A stretch of 43,430 nt of DNA, taken from CAZDVQ01 sp964508975. GTDB taxonomy: Bacteria > Bacteroidota > Bacteroidia > Chitinophagales > Saprospiraceae. The position numbers were made by a program, and so were the translations under genes. Under the pieces are notes generated by a model. That model saw only the letters and a program-made list of their open reading frames with translations. It was not told the DNA's origin and did no database searches. This document shows positions 16,098-23,915 of this stretch, piece by piece (within the stretch, counting starts at the first letter, position 1; every line of letters begins with the position of its first letter). The stretch lies in assembly GCA_964508975.1 (NCBI GenBank), contig CAZDVQ010000038.1, forward strand, positions 1 to 43,430, given 5' to 3'.

Positions 16098-17183
16098 ATG
16101 AAAATTGCGCTCATAACGGGAGTTACTGGCCAAGATGGTGCTTACCTAGCTGAATTTTTACTCCGCAAAGGCTATATCGTGCACGGTATTAAACGCCGTA
16201 GCTCGTTGTTTAACACGCAACGGATTGACCACCTGTACCAAGACCCGCACATTGATAACCGCAATTTTATCTTGCACTATGGCGACTTGACCGACTCGAC
16301 GAACCTCATTCGCATTGTACAGGAAGTGCAGCCCGACGAAATTTACAACCTTGGTGCCATGAGCCACGTTCAGGTGAGCTTCGAGGAGCCTGAATATACT
16401 GCCAACGCCGATGGTATTGGTACTTTGCGCTTGCTGGAGGCCATTCGATTGCTGGGTTTGACCAATAAAACCAAGATTTATCAAGCATCAACTTCTGAGT
16501 TATACGGCTTGGTACAAGAAACCCCGCAGAAAGAAACTACGCCGTTTTACCCGCGTTCGCCTTATGCCGTTGCCAAAATGTACGCTTACTGGATTACGGT
16601 AAACTACCGGGAAGCCTACAATATGTTTGCCTGCAACGGTATTTTATTCAACCACGAAAGCCCATTGCGTGGCGAGACCTTCGTGACGCGTAAAATTACC
16701 CGTGCCGTGTCGCAAATTGCACACGGGATGAGCGATAAACTATACCTTGGTAACTTGGACGCTAAACGCGACTGGGGTCATGCCAAGGATTATATTGAAG
16801 CGATGTGGCTTATTTTGCAGCAAGAAAAGCCCGAAGATTACGTGATAGCAACGGGTATAACCACTAGCGTACGCGATTTTGTACGCATGTCGTTCCGCGA
16901 AATTGGTGTAGAACTGGAGTTCAAGGGCGAAGGCGTGAACGAAACTGCCGTTGTTGCCGCTGCCCATAACCCTGCTTACCCATTGGAAATTGGCCGCGAG
17001 GTTGTAGCCGTTGACCCACGTTATTTCCGCCCTACGGAAGTAGATTTATTGCTCGGTGACCCAACCAAGGCCAAAACGAAATTAGGCTGGCTTCCTAAGT
17101 ACGATTTACCCGCATTGGTTCAAGATATGATGCAGGCCGACTTGGAGTTGTTCCGCCGTGAAAAATCGTATAACGCCCTTTAA
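16098..17183 (+). CDS. gmd: GDP-mannose 4,6-dehydratase
   Basis: A 361-residue extended SDR that converts GDP-D-mannose to GDP-4-keto-6-deoxy-D-mannose, with bound NADP. The N-terminal motif is TGVTGQDGAYLAEFL, followed by GIKRRSSLFNTQRIDHLY, which is characteristic of Gmd. Catalytic residues: Thr and Glu in ASTSELYG, Tyr and Lys in SPYAVAKMYAYW. Other Gmd features are FNHESPLRGETFVTRKI and AKRDWGHAKDYIEAMW. Length is typical. It starts directly after a family II repeat and has no separate promoter that I can see. GalE-like gene starts 8 bases after its stop. Gmd product normally goes to GDP-L-fucose (Fcl), GDP-D-rhamnose (Rmd) or GDP-perosamine; none is certain here, but see the gene at 18455. 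Confidence 0.95.
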   Translation: MKIALITGVTGQDGAYLAEFLLRKGYIVHGIKRRSSLFNTQRIDHLYQDPHIDNRNFILHYGDLTDSTNLIRIVQEVQPDEIYNLGAMSHVQVSFEEPEYTANADGIGTLRLLEAIRLLGLTNKTKIYQASTSELYGLVQETPQKETTPFYPRSPYAVAKMYAYWITVNYREAYNMFACNGILFNHESPLRGETFVTRKITRAVSQIAHGMSDKLYLGNLDAKRDWGHAKDYIEAMWLILQQEKPEDYVIATGITTSVRDFVRMSFREIGVELEFKGEGVNETAVVAAAHNPAYPLEIGREVVAVDPRYFRPTEVDLLLGDPTKAKTKLGWLPKYDLPALVQDMMQADLELFRREKSYNAL

Positions 17184-17191
17184 AATTGCTT

Positions 17192-18232
17192 ATGCAAAGT
17201 TTAGCAGGCAAGAAAATATTAGTTACGGGAGCCTGTGGTTACATAGGTTCTCATACAGCAATTGAGTTACTCAAAAGCGCTGATTGTGAGGTGTTTAGCA
17301 TTGATAGTCTGATTAATTCAAGTGCTGAAACCACGCAGCGAATTAGCCAGATTACGGGCAAATCCATCAAGAATTACGCGGTGGATATCTGCGATATGCA
17401 AGCCTTGCAGGCGGTATTTGATGCCGAGGGCGAGGTGCATGGCATTATCCATTTTGCGGCGCTGAAGTCGGTACCTGAATCGGTTGAAAAGCCGTTTTTG
17501 TACTACCGCAACAATATAGATTCATTGTGTAACTTGCTGCAAATTGCGGCAGAGCGCCATATTGTACCTTTCATTTTTTCGTCGTCGTGCTCTATTTATG
17601 GCAATGTTGATATTTTGCCCGTTGTAGAAGCTACGGAGATGAAGCCCGCCGAGTCGCCTTATGCCCATACAAAGCAAATCGGGGAGCAAATTTTACAGCA
17701 AACTGTACAGCGCTTCGGTTACTTGCGTACCATTGCCCTGCGTTATTTTAACCCAGTTGGCGCCGATGCCAGCGGTTTAAACGGGGAGTTGCCGATTAAC
17801 CCTCCCACCGCCTTGCTGCCGGTGATAACCCAAACGGCCATCGGTTTGCGCCAGGGCATGTCGGTTTTTGGTACAGATTACCCTACCCGCGACGGTACTT
17901 GTATCCGCGATTACGTGCACGTGAGCGATATTGCGCGTGCCCACGTGTTGGCTTTGGCTTACCTCTTGGAGGGTAAGCAAACACAGGCATTTGACGTTTA
18001 CAACTTGGGCACTGGCGACGGTGTAACCGTGAAAGAAGCCATTTCGGCATTCGAGCGGATTACCGGGAAACAATTGCCCGTAACTTATGCTGAGCGTCGG
18101 GCAGGTGATGTGGTCAGTATTTACAGCGATAGCCAAAAGGCCAAGGACAAACTTGGTTGGGAAGCGGCGCTTGATATTAACGAGATGATGCGCTCGGCTT
18201 GGGCTTGGCAATGCTATTTAGCGGGGAAGTAG
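17192..18232 (+). CDS. galE: UDP-glucose/UDP-hexose 4-epimerase
   Basis: A 346-residue extended SDR. The ATG at 17192 is preferred over the upstream in-frame TTG at 17186. The Rossmann motif is TGACGYIGSH (residues about 12-21). GalE-type signatures: FAALKSVPESVEKP, SSSCSIYG, catalytic Tyr and Lys in SPYAHTKQIGEQ, RYFNPVGADASG and DGTCIRDYVHVSDIA. GalE interconverts UDP-glucose and UDP-galactose or their N-acetyl forms; which of these is used cannot be decided by eye. It follows gmd by 8 bases and is followed immediately by a family I repeat. Its presence in a nucleotide-sugar block indicates supply for a surface polysaccharide rather than galactose catabolism, as no Leloir genes are nearby. 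Confidence 0.9.
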   Translation: MQSLAGKKILVTGACGYIGSHTAIELLKSADCEVFSIDSLINSSAETTQRISQITGKSIKNYAVDICDMQALQAVFDAEGEVHGIIHFAALKSVPESVEKPFLYYRNNIDSLCNLLQIAAERHIVPFIFSSSCSIYGNVDILPVVEATEMKPAESPYAHTKQIGEQILQQTVQRFGYLRTIALRYFNPVGADASGLNGELPINPPTALLPVITQTAIGLRQGMSVFGTDYPTRDGTCIRDYVHVSDIARAHVLALAYLLEGKQTQAFDVYNLGTGDGVTVKEAISAFERITGKQLPVTYAERRAGDVVSIYSDSQKAKDKLGWEAALDINEMMRSAWAWQCYLAGK

Positions 18233-18242
18233 ATGTTTTTTT

Positions 18243-18402
18243 GGGGCCTCCCCTCGCGATGCTCGGGGCGCTACGTTCCGCAGCTCGCTGACGCTCGGCC
18301 CTTCGCCGCCTTTATTAAAAGCGAAGACAAGGCATGCGTCGTTTTCATAGAAGGCGGCTCGGTCTGGCGGCTGACGCCGCCACTGCTCCACATCGCTAGG
18401 CC
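18243..18402 (-). repeat. GC-rich hairpin repeat, family I, copy 3 (with internal insertion)
   Basis: On the minus strand it begins GGCCTAGCGATGTGGAGCAG and ends GGGAGGCCCC before an A-run. It is longer than other copies (about 160 against 100-115 bases) because a segment at about 18300-18355 separates the two GC-rich halves. Stems include GGCGGC-GTCA-GCCGCC. Confidence 0.72.
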
Positions 18403-18414
18403 AGAATTTTTAAC

Positions 18415-18422
18415 TATTTTTG
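18415..18422 (+). promoter_or_regulatory. Candidate -7 box for the epimerase gene at 18455
   Basis: TATTTTTG followed by GCAGC matches TAnnTTTG, 33 bases before the ATG. It lies 12 bases after the end of a family I repeat, so the last gene of the sugar block may be transcribed separately. Confidence 0.5.
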
Positions 18423-18454
18423 CAGCTCATTTCAACACGTAAATTCATACAGCA

Positions 18455-19456
18455 ATGTTTTTTTCAGGCAAAAAGGTAATCGTAACGGGAGGAGCTGGCT
18501 TTATCGGCTCTGCTTTAGTTCGTCAACTTGTGGCTCAAGGCGCACAGGTAACCGTGATTGATAACCTTTGGCGCGGAAAAATGTCGAACTTGAAAAATGA
18601 GGATGGTTCTTGGCTCATTGACCCCGACAAACAGTTTGTATTGGCAGATTTGACCGACTACGGTAAGTGCTTAGAATATATCCGCGATGCTGAATACGTT
18701 TACCACTTGGCCGATGTAGTGGCCGGTATTGGTTTTGTATTTGACCACGAGCTGTTTATCTACCGCCAGAACTTGCTCATCAACACCAATACCCTAGGAG
18801 CTTGTCTGGTGAATAAAATACCAAACTATATTTACGTTGGTACGGCTTGTAGCTTCCCCAAACACTTACAGATGGAGCCCGGTGTGGCCCAATTGCGCGA
18901 GGAACAAACCTATCCCGCTGAGCCGGAATCCGCTTACGGTTGGAGCAAGCTCATGGGCGAGTACGAGGCAGAGCTAGCCGCTAAAAACGGTAAAATAAAC
19001 GTAGGTTTATTGCGTTTCCATAATGTTTACGGCCCAGGTGCCGATTTTGAACCCACACGCTCGCAGGTTATCCCGGCCTTGATTCGCAAGGCGATTATCC
19101 ATCCTGAGCCGGAGTTCGTTATCTGGGGTTCTGGCAACCAGTACCGCGACTTTGTGTACATAGATGACATCGTTTCGGCCCTGTTGCTGGTAGGCGAGAA
19201 AGGTATGAACCAAGGCTTAATTCAAATTGGAACAGGCTTGCCGACTACCGTTCGCGATTTAGCTCGTAAAATCGTGGCTATTTCCGGTAAAGATATACCG
19301 CTAAACTTTGACCCGAATGCCCCAGAGGGCGACCGTGGTCGAGTAGCCGCAGGTACCCGTGCACTTGACCTGCTGGGTTGGAAACCAACACTTGGTTTAG
19401 ATGAAGGCTTGGCCGCTAGTTTCCGCTGGGTTGAAAAAGAGATGGCGAAAGGCTAG
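18455..19456 (+). CDS. NAD-dependent epimerase/dehydratase, GDP-mannose 3,5-epimerase/Fcl-like
   Basis: A 333-residue extended SDR. The Rossmann motif is TGGAGFIGSAL (residues about 11-21). The Cys-containing loop GTACSFPKHL and catalytic Tyr and Lys in SAYGWSKLMGE match the group that holds GDP-mannose 3,5-epimerase (GME) and GDP-fucose synthase (Fcl). YPAEPESAYGWSKL and RFHNVYGPG resemble plant and bacterial GME more than Fcl. However, the GME lysine region after YGP is not obviously kept (TRSQVIPALIRKA). NQYRDFVYIDD is a general SDR-epimerase feature. Downstream of gmd it could act on the 4-keto-6-deoxy intermediate, as Fcl does. A GDP-sugar substrate is therefore likely but unproven. A shared bidirectional terminator follows. 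Confidence 0.78.
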   Translation: MFFSGKKVIVTGGAGFIGSALVRQLVAQGAQVTVIDNLWRGKMSNLKNEDGSWLIDPDKQFVLADLTDYGKCLEYIRDAEYVYHLADVVAGIGFVFDHELFIYRQNLLINTNTLGACLVNKIPNYIYVGTACSFPKHLQMEPGVAQLREEQTYPAEPESAYGWSKLMGEYEAELAAKNGKINVGLLRFHNVYGPGADFEPTRSQVIPALIRKAIIHPEPEFVIWGSGNQYRDFVYIDDIVSALLLVGEKGMNQGLIQIGTGLPTTVRDLARKIVAISGKDIPLNFDPNAPEGDRGRVAAGTRALDLLGWKPTLGLDEGLAASFRWVEKEMAKG

Positions 19457-19485
19457 TGCCTAATAAATGCAGCTACCGCTATAAA

Positions 19486-19520
19486 AAAAGCCTTGCTAGG
19501 AGAATCCTAGCAAGGCTTTT
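19486..19520. terminator. Bidirectional terminator
   Basis: A perfect 16 bp stem (19486-19501 and 19505-19520) with a GAA loop, A-rich on the left and T-rich on the right. It lies between the convergent epimerase (+) and Asp-box protein (-) genes and can serve both. Confidence 0.93.
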
Positions 19521-19539
19521 GCTTTTATTTGTGCATTGT

Positions 19540-22500
19540 TTACTCTTTCGCTTTAAACTCCTCAAAGGTCATCAGTTTTACTTGACTTTTTGTGTCGGCT
19601 TGTTTCAGCAAGTCTAATAAGGCATCATACTTAGCTTTGGTTTGAGCCACGGTGCCTTCCAGTTCTTTTGTTTTGCGCAACTGGTTGTCGGTAGGCTTAC
19701 CCGGGAAACGGCTCACACCGCCATACACTAGGGATAGTTCCTCGCGAAGGGCTTTGCCTTCGTCGATGTAAAAATCACCTTCCAGTGCAACAATACCATT
19801 TCTAAAGGCTTTGCTTTGCTCTATAAAGGGCTTTAAGGCGGCGCCTGCTTTTTCGGCTTGTTTTTCGGCATCTTCTAGACAGTAATACCAGTAACCAACA
19901 TCTTCGGTCATTTTGTAGAGTTTCATCAGGGTTTCAAACTGAAGCTTGCGATCTTCTGGTTTGTAAGGTGAATTATCCTCATGTTTGATGCTAACGGTCG
20001 TGGTGAAAACTTCTTTACCCTTTTCAATCTTCACGGTATAGGTTCCATCTGGTAAGGTTGGGCCAAAGATAGAATTACCCAAGGCCATACGGTTATTGGT
20101 GGGCGCAGCTTTAGGTGTTTTCAAACTGGTCGGTAAGATTACAGTGTTTAAGCCAGCGCTTTTGCCTGCGGGTACCGACTGGATAAAGTTACCCTTGGCA
20201 TCCCACAACGAAACTTCCATTTTACCGAAAGTGTGGCGTTTTTTCATGTAATAGGTCACCGCTGCATCTTGGTTAGGGTTAGGGCCAACAAAATTGCCTG
20301 CACCACCAAATGGGTCGGTCATAGGGTAATAACGTACAATGGCGGGTTGGCTCGGGAAGATGTGGAATTCTTTAGCAACTACCTCAGGCGTCAAGCCACG
20401 CAAGGGTTCAATATCATCCAGTATGATGATACCACGGCCATGTGTAGCACACACGAGGGCATTATCGCGAGGGTGTATGGCAAGGTCATGCACGGCTACT
20501 TTTGGGAAATTGTTTTCAAATCTAGCCCAGGTATTACCACCATCGAGCGAGATGAACAGGCCAAACTCCGTACCCAAGAACAAAAGTTGTGGATTTTTTA
20601 AATCTTGCTTCACCACAAAGGCATGGCCTTCAACTAATGGTTTAGCCAAGTTGGTCCAAGTTTTACCCAAGTCGGTTGTTTTATACACATAGGTTGTAAA
20701 GTCACCGTTTCTGTGGCCATCAAAGGTTACGAAGCAAGTCTTGGCATCAAATGGGCTAGGCGATACAAAACTACACCAAGTACCTTTGGGGAGGTCAGGG
20801 ATATTGGCTACCACGTTGGTCCATTTTACCCCACCATCAACCGTTACTTGTAGGTTACCGTCATCGGTACCAACCCAAATCGTTTTTTCATTTTTGGGCG
20901 ATTCAGCGATGGCGTAAATGGTGGTGTTCATTTCTGCACCAGAGTTTTCCTTGGTCATACCACCCGATGATTTCTGGCGCTGGCGCAAGGTATCGTTGGT
21001 GGTTAAGTCGGGAGATATGATAGCCCATGTATCACCACGGTTTTCGCTTTTGAACAGGTATTGTGCACCGAAGTACAAGCGCTCAGGTTTAGTTGGCGAG
21101 GTGTGTATTGGGGCGTTCCAGTTGAAACGGTACTCAGGTTTATCTTTTTCAGATATAGGTTGAATATCTTTAGCACGACCGTCTTTTTTGTTGTATCGTA
21201 CCAGTCCACCGCCTTGCATTTCTGAGTAGATGATGTTGGGGTCGGTCGGGTGGGGTAGCGACCAAAATCCATCGCCGTAGTAGCTCAGCTGCCAGTCGCT
21301 GTTTTCAATGCCACCAGGGCTAAGAGAAGGCGCAAACCACGAACCGTTATCTTGCAAACCACCGTACACATTATATGGTGTCGCGTTGTCAACCGCTACA
21401 TGGTAAAACTGAGATAAAGGCAGGTTCATGAACATCTCGAATAAACGAGCGCCATCCAATGAGCGATAAGCGCCACCATCGGTGCCAATAAGTACCATGT
21501 CGGGGTTTTTCTGGCTTACCCAAACGGCATGGATATCAGAGTGTACGCCTGAACCTACTCCCCTGAATTTACGGCCACCATCTTCGCTTACAGAAAGGTA
21601 CAAACCTACTTTGTAAACTTTTTCAGCATTGGTAGGGTCAACATACAAGCGTGCGAAATAAAATGGACGAACTTTCGAGTTAAAGTCGTTGCTGGTAAGT
21701 TTCCAGGTGGCGCCTGCATCGTCCGAGCGGTAAATACCACGGGCGTTCATGCTGTCACATTCTAGACTTAGGTAAACCACGTTGGGTTTTGATGGAGCTA
21801 TTTCTATAGCCATACGGCCTAATTGGCCACCTGGCAAAGCGATTTTGTTCCAAGTTTTACCACCATCGGTGGTTTTGTACAAACCACTTCCTGGACCACC
21901 TGAGCGGAAGAAATCTGGCCAGCGGCGGTAGTCCCACATACTGGCAAACATGATGTCTGGGTTCGTGGGGTCTATGCTTAAGTCGGCACAACCGGTGTTT
22001 TCGTCCACGTACAAAATCTTTTCCCATGTTTTACCGCCGTCACTCGTTTTATAAACACCGCGGTCGGTGTTGGCATTCCATAAATGGCCAAGAGCCCCCA
22101 CAAACACGGTGTTTGAGTTTTTGGGATGCACGATAATGTCCGAAATGCGCTCGGTTTTATCCAGCCCCATCATGGTCCATTCGCGGCCAGCATTGGTACT
22201 TTTGTAAATCCCGGTACCGATGGATACAGAGTTGCGTACCCAGGGTTCGCCAGTGCCTAACCACAGGGTGTCAGGGTGTGCTTGGTCAATGGTTATTTTA
22301 CCAATTGACATGGTATGATCATCGAATATTGGGCTGAAGTCGGCGCCTCCCGTTTGCGATTTCCACAAGCCACCACCTGCGGAAGCCACATAAACAATTT
22401 TAGGGTTTGATTGCACGGCGTCAATATCCGTTACACGGCCACTCATAAGCGCAGGGCCAATTTGACGTGCACGAAGGCCGCCAAAGTAAGTTGAACTGGT

Positions 22501-22572
22501 AAAAGCAGGATCGCCTTGGGCAAAAGCAGCGCTTAACCAGCAAAGCTGGAGTATAAAAATAATGTTTTTCAT
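19540..22572 (-). CDS. Exported Asp-box (BNR/sortilin-like) beta-propeller protein
   Basis: A 1010-residue exported protein; signal peptide IIFILQLCWLSAAFAQG. At least seven Asp-box (BNR) repeats of the form S/T-x-D-x-G-x-T-W occur: KTSDGGKTWEKI, KTTDGGKTWNKI, RSDDAGATWKLT, KSENRGDTWAII, VTVDGGVKWTNV, KTTDLGKTWTNL and ISLDGGNTWARF. They fit a ten-bladed VPS10/sortilin-like or YCF48-like propeller over residues about 30-730. The remainder holds an Ig-like strand region (GTYTVKIEKGKEVFTTTVSI) and a helical tail. Databases often call such proteins glycosyl hydrolases, but I see no sialidase FRIP motif or Arg triad, so enzymatic activity is not supported. No T9SS signal. The first 18 bases upstream of the ATG abut a fold-back mobile element. 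Confidence 0.85.
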   Translation of the reverse strand: MKNIIFILQLCWLSAAFAQGDPAFTSSTYFGGLRARQIGPALMSGRVTDIDAVQSNPKIVYVASAGGGLWKSQTGGADFSPIFDDHTMSIGKITIDQAHPDTLWLGTGEPWVRNSVSIGTGIYKSTNAGREWTMMGLDKTERISDIIVHPKNSNTVFVGALGHLWNANTDRGVYKTSDGGKTWEKILYVDENTGCADLSIDPTNPDIMFASMWDYRRWPDFFRSGGPGSGLYKTTDGGKTWNKIALPGGQLGRMAIEIAPSKPNVVYLSLECDSMNARGIYRSDDAGATWKLTSNDFNSKVRPFYFARLYVDPTNAEKVYKVGLYLSVSEDGGRKFRGVGSGVHSDIHAVWVSQKNPDMVLIGTDGGAYRSLDGARLFEMFMNLPLSQFYHVAVDNATPYNVYGGLQDNGSWFAPSLSPGGIENSDWQLSYYGDGFWSLPHPTDPNIIYSEMQGGGLVRYNKKDGRAKDIQPISEKDKPEYRFNWNAPIHTSPTKPERLYFGAQYLFKSENRGDTWAIISPDLTTNDTLRQRQKSSGGMTKENSGAEMNTTIYAIAESPKNEKTIWVGTDDGNLQVTVDGGVKWTNVVANIPDLPKGTWCSFVSPSPFDAKTCFVTFDGHRNGDFTTYVYKTTDLGKTWTNLAKPLVEGHAFVVKQDLKNPQLLFLGTEFGLFISLDGGNTWARFENNFPKVAVHDLAIHPRDNALVCATHGRGIIILDDIEPLRGLTPEVVAKEFHIFPSQPAIVRYYPMTDPFGGAGNFVGPNPNQDAAVTYYMKKRHTFGKMEVSLWDAKGNFIQSVPAGKSAGLNTVILPTSLKTPKAAPTNNRMALGNSIFGPTLPDGTYTVKIEKGKEVFTTTVSIKHEDNSPYKPEDRKLQFETLMKLYKMTEDVGYWYYCLEDAEKQAEKAGAALKPFIEQSKAFRNGIVALEGDFYIDEGKALREELSLVYGGVSRFPGKPTDNQLRKTKELEGTVAQTKAKYDALLDLLKQADTKSQVKLMTFEEFKAKE

Positions 22573-22590
22573 AGGGAGTTAATTGGGTTA

Positions 22591-22752
22591 GAGGATGTTT
22601 GGGTTTTGGGTTTCGAGAGAAAAACGAGCTATTTTTTGATGAGGTTGCTTTAAAAAATGGGCGCATAGTGTGGTGCTACGTAACTATTTTTTAAAGCAAA
22701 AATCATCGGAAAAGAGCTGTTTTTTGCCGGAAGCTAAAGTCCAAACATACGC
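22591..22752. mobile_element. MITE-like fold-back element, copy 1
   Basis: 162 bp. The ends are inverted repeats: GAGGATGTTTGGG on the left and the complement of CCAAACATACGC on the right. A longer imperfect inversion runs through the whole element, with TTGCTTTAAAAAAT and ATTTTTTAAAGCAA as inner arms. Both ends are flanked by TTA (22588-22590 and 22753-22755), consistent with a 3 bp target duplication. No coding capacity for a transposase. Copy 2 at 23568 is about nine-tenths identical by eye and is also flanked by TTA. It lies 18 bases before the start of the Asp-box protein gene. Confidence 0.8.
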
Positions 22753-22755
22753 TTA

Positions 22756-22791
22756 GACAACAAAGGCATGATGATTCATGCCTTTGTTGTC
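22756..22791 (-). terminator. Long hairpin downstream of the LolA-like gene
   Basis: A perfect 16 bp stem (22756-22771 with 22776-22791, core ACAACAAAGGCATGA) lies 12 bases after the stop of the minus-strand gene. It lacks a strong U-run, so it may act as a terminator or as a stabilising 3' structure. It begins right after the TTA flank of the fold-back element. Confidence 0.65.
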
Positions 22792-22803
22792 AATAAGATA
22801 AAA

Positions 22804-23535
22804 TTATTCTGGCATGGAGAAGAACTCTGCAGGAATCTCTGGGTCGAGTTTGAATTCAGTAGCGGTAATAACTTGGAATACTTCGCCATCCACTTTTGTA
22901 GATGTGCTATAAGGCATCATATATGCCCCTACTTCTTGGTAATCACTGAAAAAGGTTTGTGTCTCGGCTCCTTCCATTGGACCAGACTTCGAAAAAGTCT
23001 TCGACATGATTAACACACCAGTTTCTACATCAAAGTAGTGGAATTCTTCGTTACCGTTGGCCTTGCTCAACTTTAACTCGTAGCATTTTGCACCTTCAAT
23101 GTTTTGGGTACCCAAGATTTCGGCCTTGTGGCCTTTTTTGCTGTAATCGTACATAGCGCTCGGGAATTCGTTATCGGTAAAATCTTCCGATTCTTCTTTG
23201 CTCAACTCTTGTGGGTCAGTACCGCCTTGGAAAGGGTTGATACCCCAGGCTTTTGTACCGTCGTACGACATCACGATGGCCATACCTTGTACATCGATAT
23301 CAATCCTCATCTTGTTGGGGGCCGAGTTGGTCACTTTGCCTTTAAATTTCATGCCGCCCATATTCATATCGCCAAGCATTTGCATGGATTTGAGCTTGCC
23401 CCAATTTTCATAACCACCAGTCACTTCAAAGTAATTTTTAATGACTTCGTCGGCGCTAGGCATTTTTTGGGCATTCAAGGTCTTGGCCAAGGTAAAACTG
23501 CTGATTACAGCAAAAACAAGGAGTAAATTTTTCAT
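22804..23535 (-). CDS. Exported LolA/LppX-fold-like protein (outer membrane lipoprotein-sorting-like)
   Basis: A 243-residue exported protein. The start at 23535 gives a signal peptide (LLLVFAVISSFTLAKTLNAQ). A longer frame from 23643 only reads through the adjacent fold-back element. The mature protein starts PSADEVIKNYFEVTGGYENW, a common opening for small Bacteroidota proteins annotated as outer membrane lipoprotein-sorting protein. It continues with alternating beta-strands (MQMLGDMNMGGMKFKGKV, MRIDIDVQGMAIVMSYDG, then CYELKLSKANGNEEFHYFD). This pattern fits the open beta-barrel LolA/LolB/LppX fold, which binds hydrophobic ligands. It is not the housekeeping LolA, and the ligand is unknown. 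It has no lipobox. A hairpin follows the stop. Confidence 0.72.
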   Translation of the reverse strand: MKNLLLVFAVISSFTLAKTLNAQKMPSADEVIKNYFEVTGGYENWGKLKSMQMLGDMNMGGMKFKGKVTNSAPNKMRIDIDVQGMAIVMSYDGTKAWGINPFQGGTDPQELSKEESEDFTDNEFPSAMYDYSKKGHKAEILGTQNIEGAKCYELKLSKANGNEEFHYFDVETGVLIMSKTFSKSGPMEGAETQTFFSDYQEVGAYMMPYSTSTKVDGEVFQVITATEFKLDPEIPAEFFSMPE

Positions 23536-23567
23536 AAGTGTTTGTTGGTTTTTAGTATGATTTTTTA

Positions 23568-23727
23568 GAGTATGTTTGGATTTTGGGTTTCGAGGGAAAA
23601 ACGAGCTATTTTTTGATGAGATTGCTTTAAAAAATGGGCGCATAGTGGGGCTAAGTAACTATTTTTTTAAGCAAAAATCATCGAAAAAGAGTTGTTTTTC
23701 GCCGGAAGCTAAAATCCAAACATACTC
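23568..23727. mobile_element. MITE-like fold-back element, copy 2
   Basis: 160 bp. The terminal inverted repeats GAGTATGTTTGGATTTT and its complement are near perfect over 17 bases. Flanking TTA is present on both sides (23565-23567 and 23728-23730). The internal arms pair as in copy 1. It lies 32 bases before the start of the minus-strand LolA-like gene, the same arrangement as copy 1. Each terminal repeat contains an inward-pointing TATGTTTG, which matches the TAnnTTTG promoter box. The rest of the upstream gap (23731-23915) holds nothing I recognise. Confidence 0.82.
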
Positions 23728-23915
23728 TTAATTGGTATGCAGTTAGTCGTGTTCGTTACATGCGGGCTCAATTAATTTATTTGCCCACAAAAAATTACCA
23801 CGATTCTAATTACTAACCCAAAGGTGTGGTTTTAGGTTTACAATGCAACAGGCTTTGGACAAACAAGCTGCATTTTCCGATTAACGGCGGTTTTTCGATG
23901 AAATTTGAACCTCAG

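Noticed and set aside
19540..22572. Reading the Asp-box protein as a sialidase or glycoside hydrolase
   Set aside because: Asp boxes occur in many non-catalytic propellers. No FRIP motif, Arg triad or catalytic Tyr/Glu pair was recognised.
23536..23643. Upstream extension of the LolA-like frame (MRPFFKA...) that resembles the frame upstream of the Asp-box gene
   Set aside because: Both frames simply read through the two copies of the fold-back element. The true starts at 23535 and 22572 begin good signal peptides.
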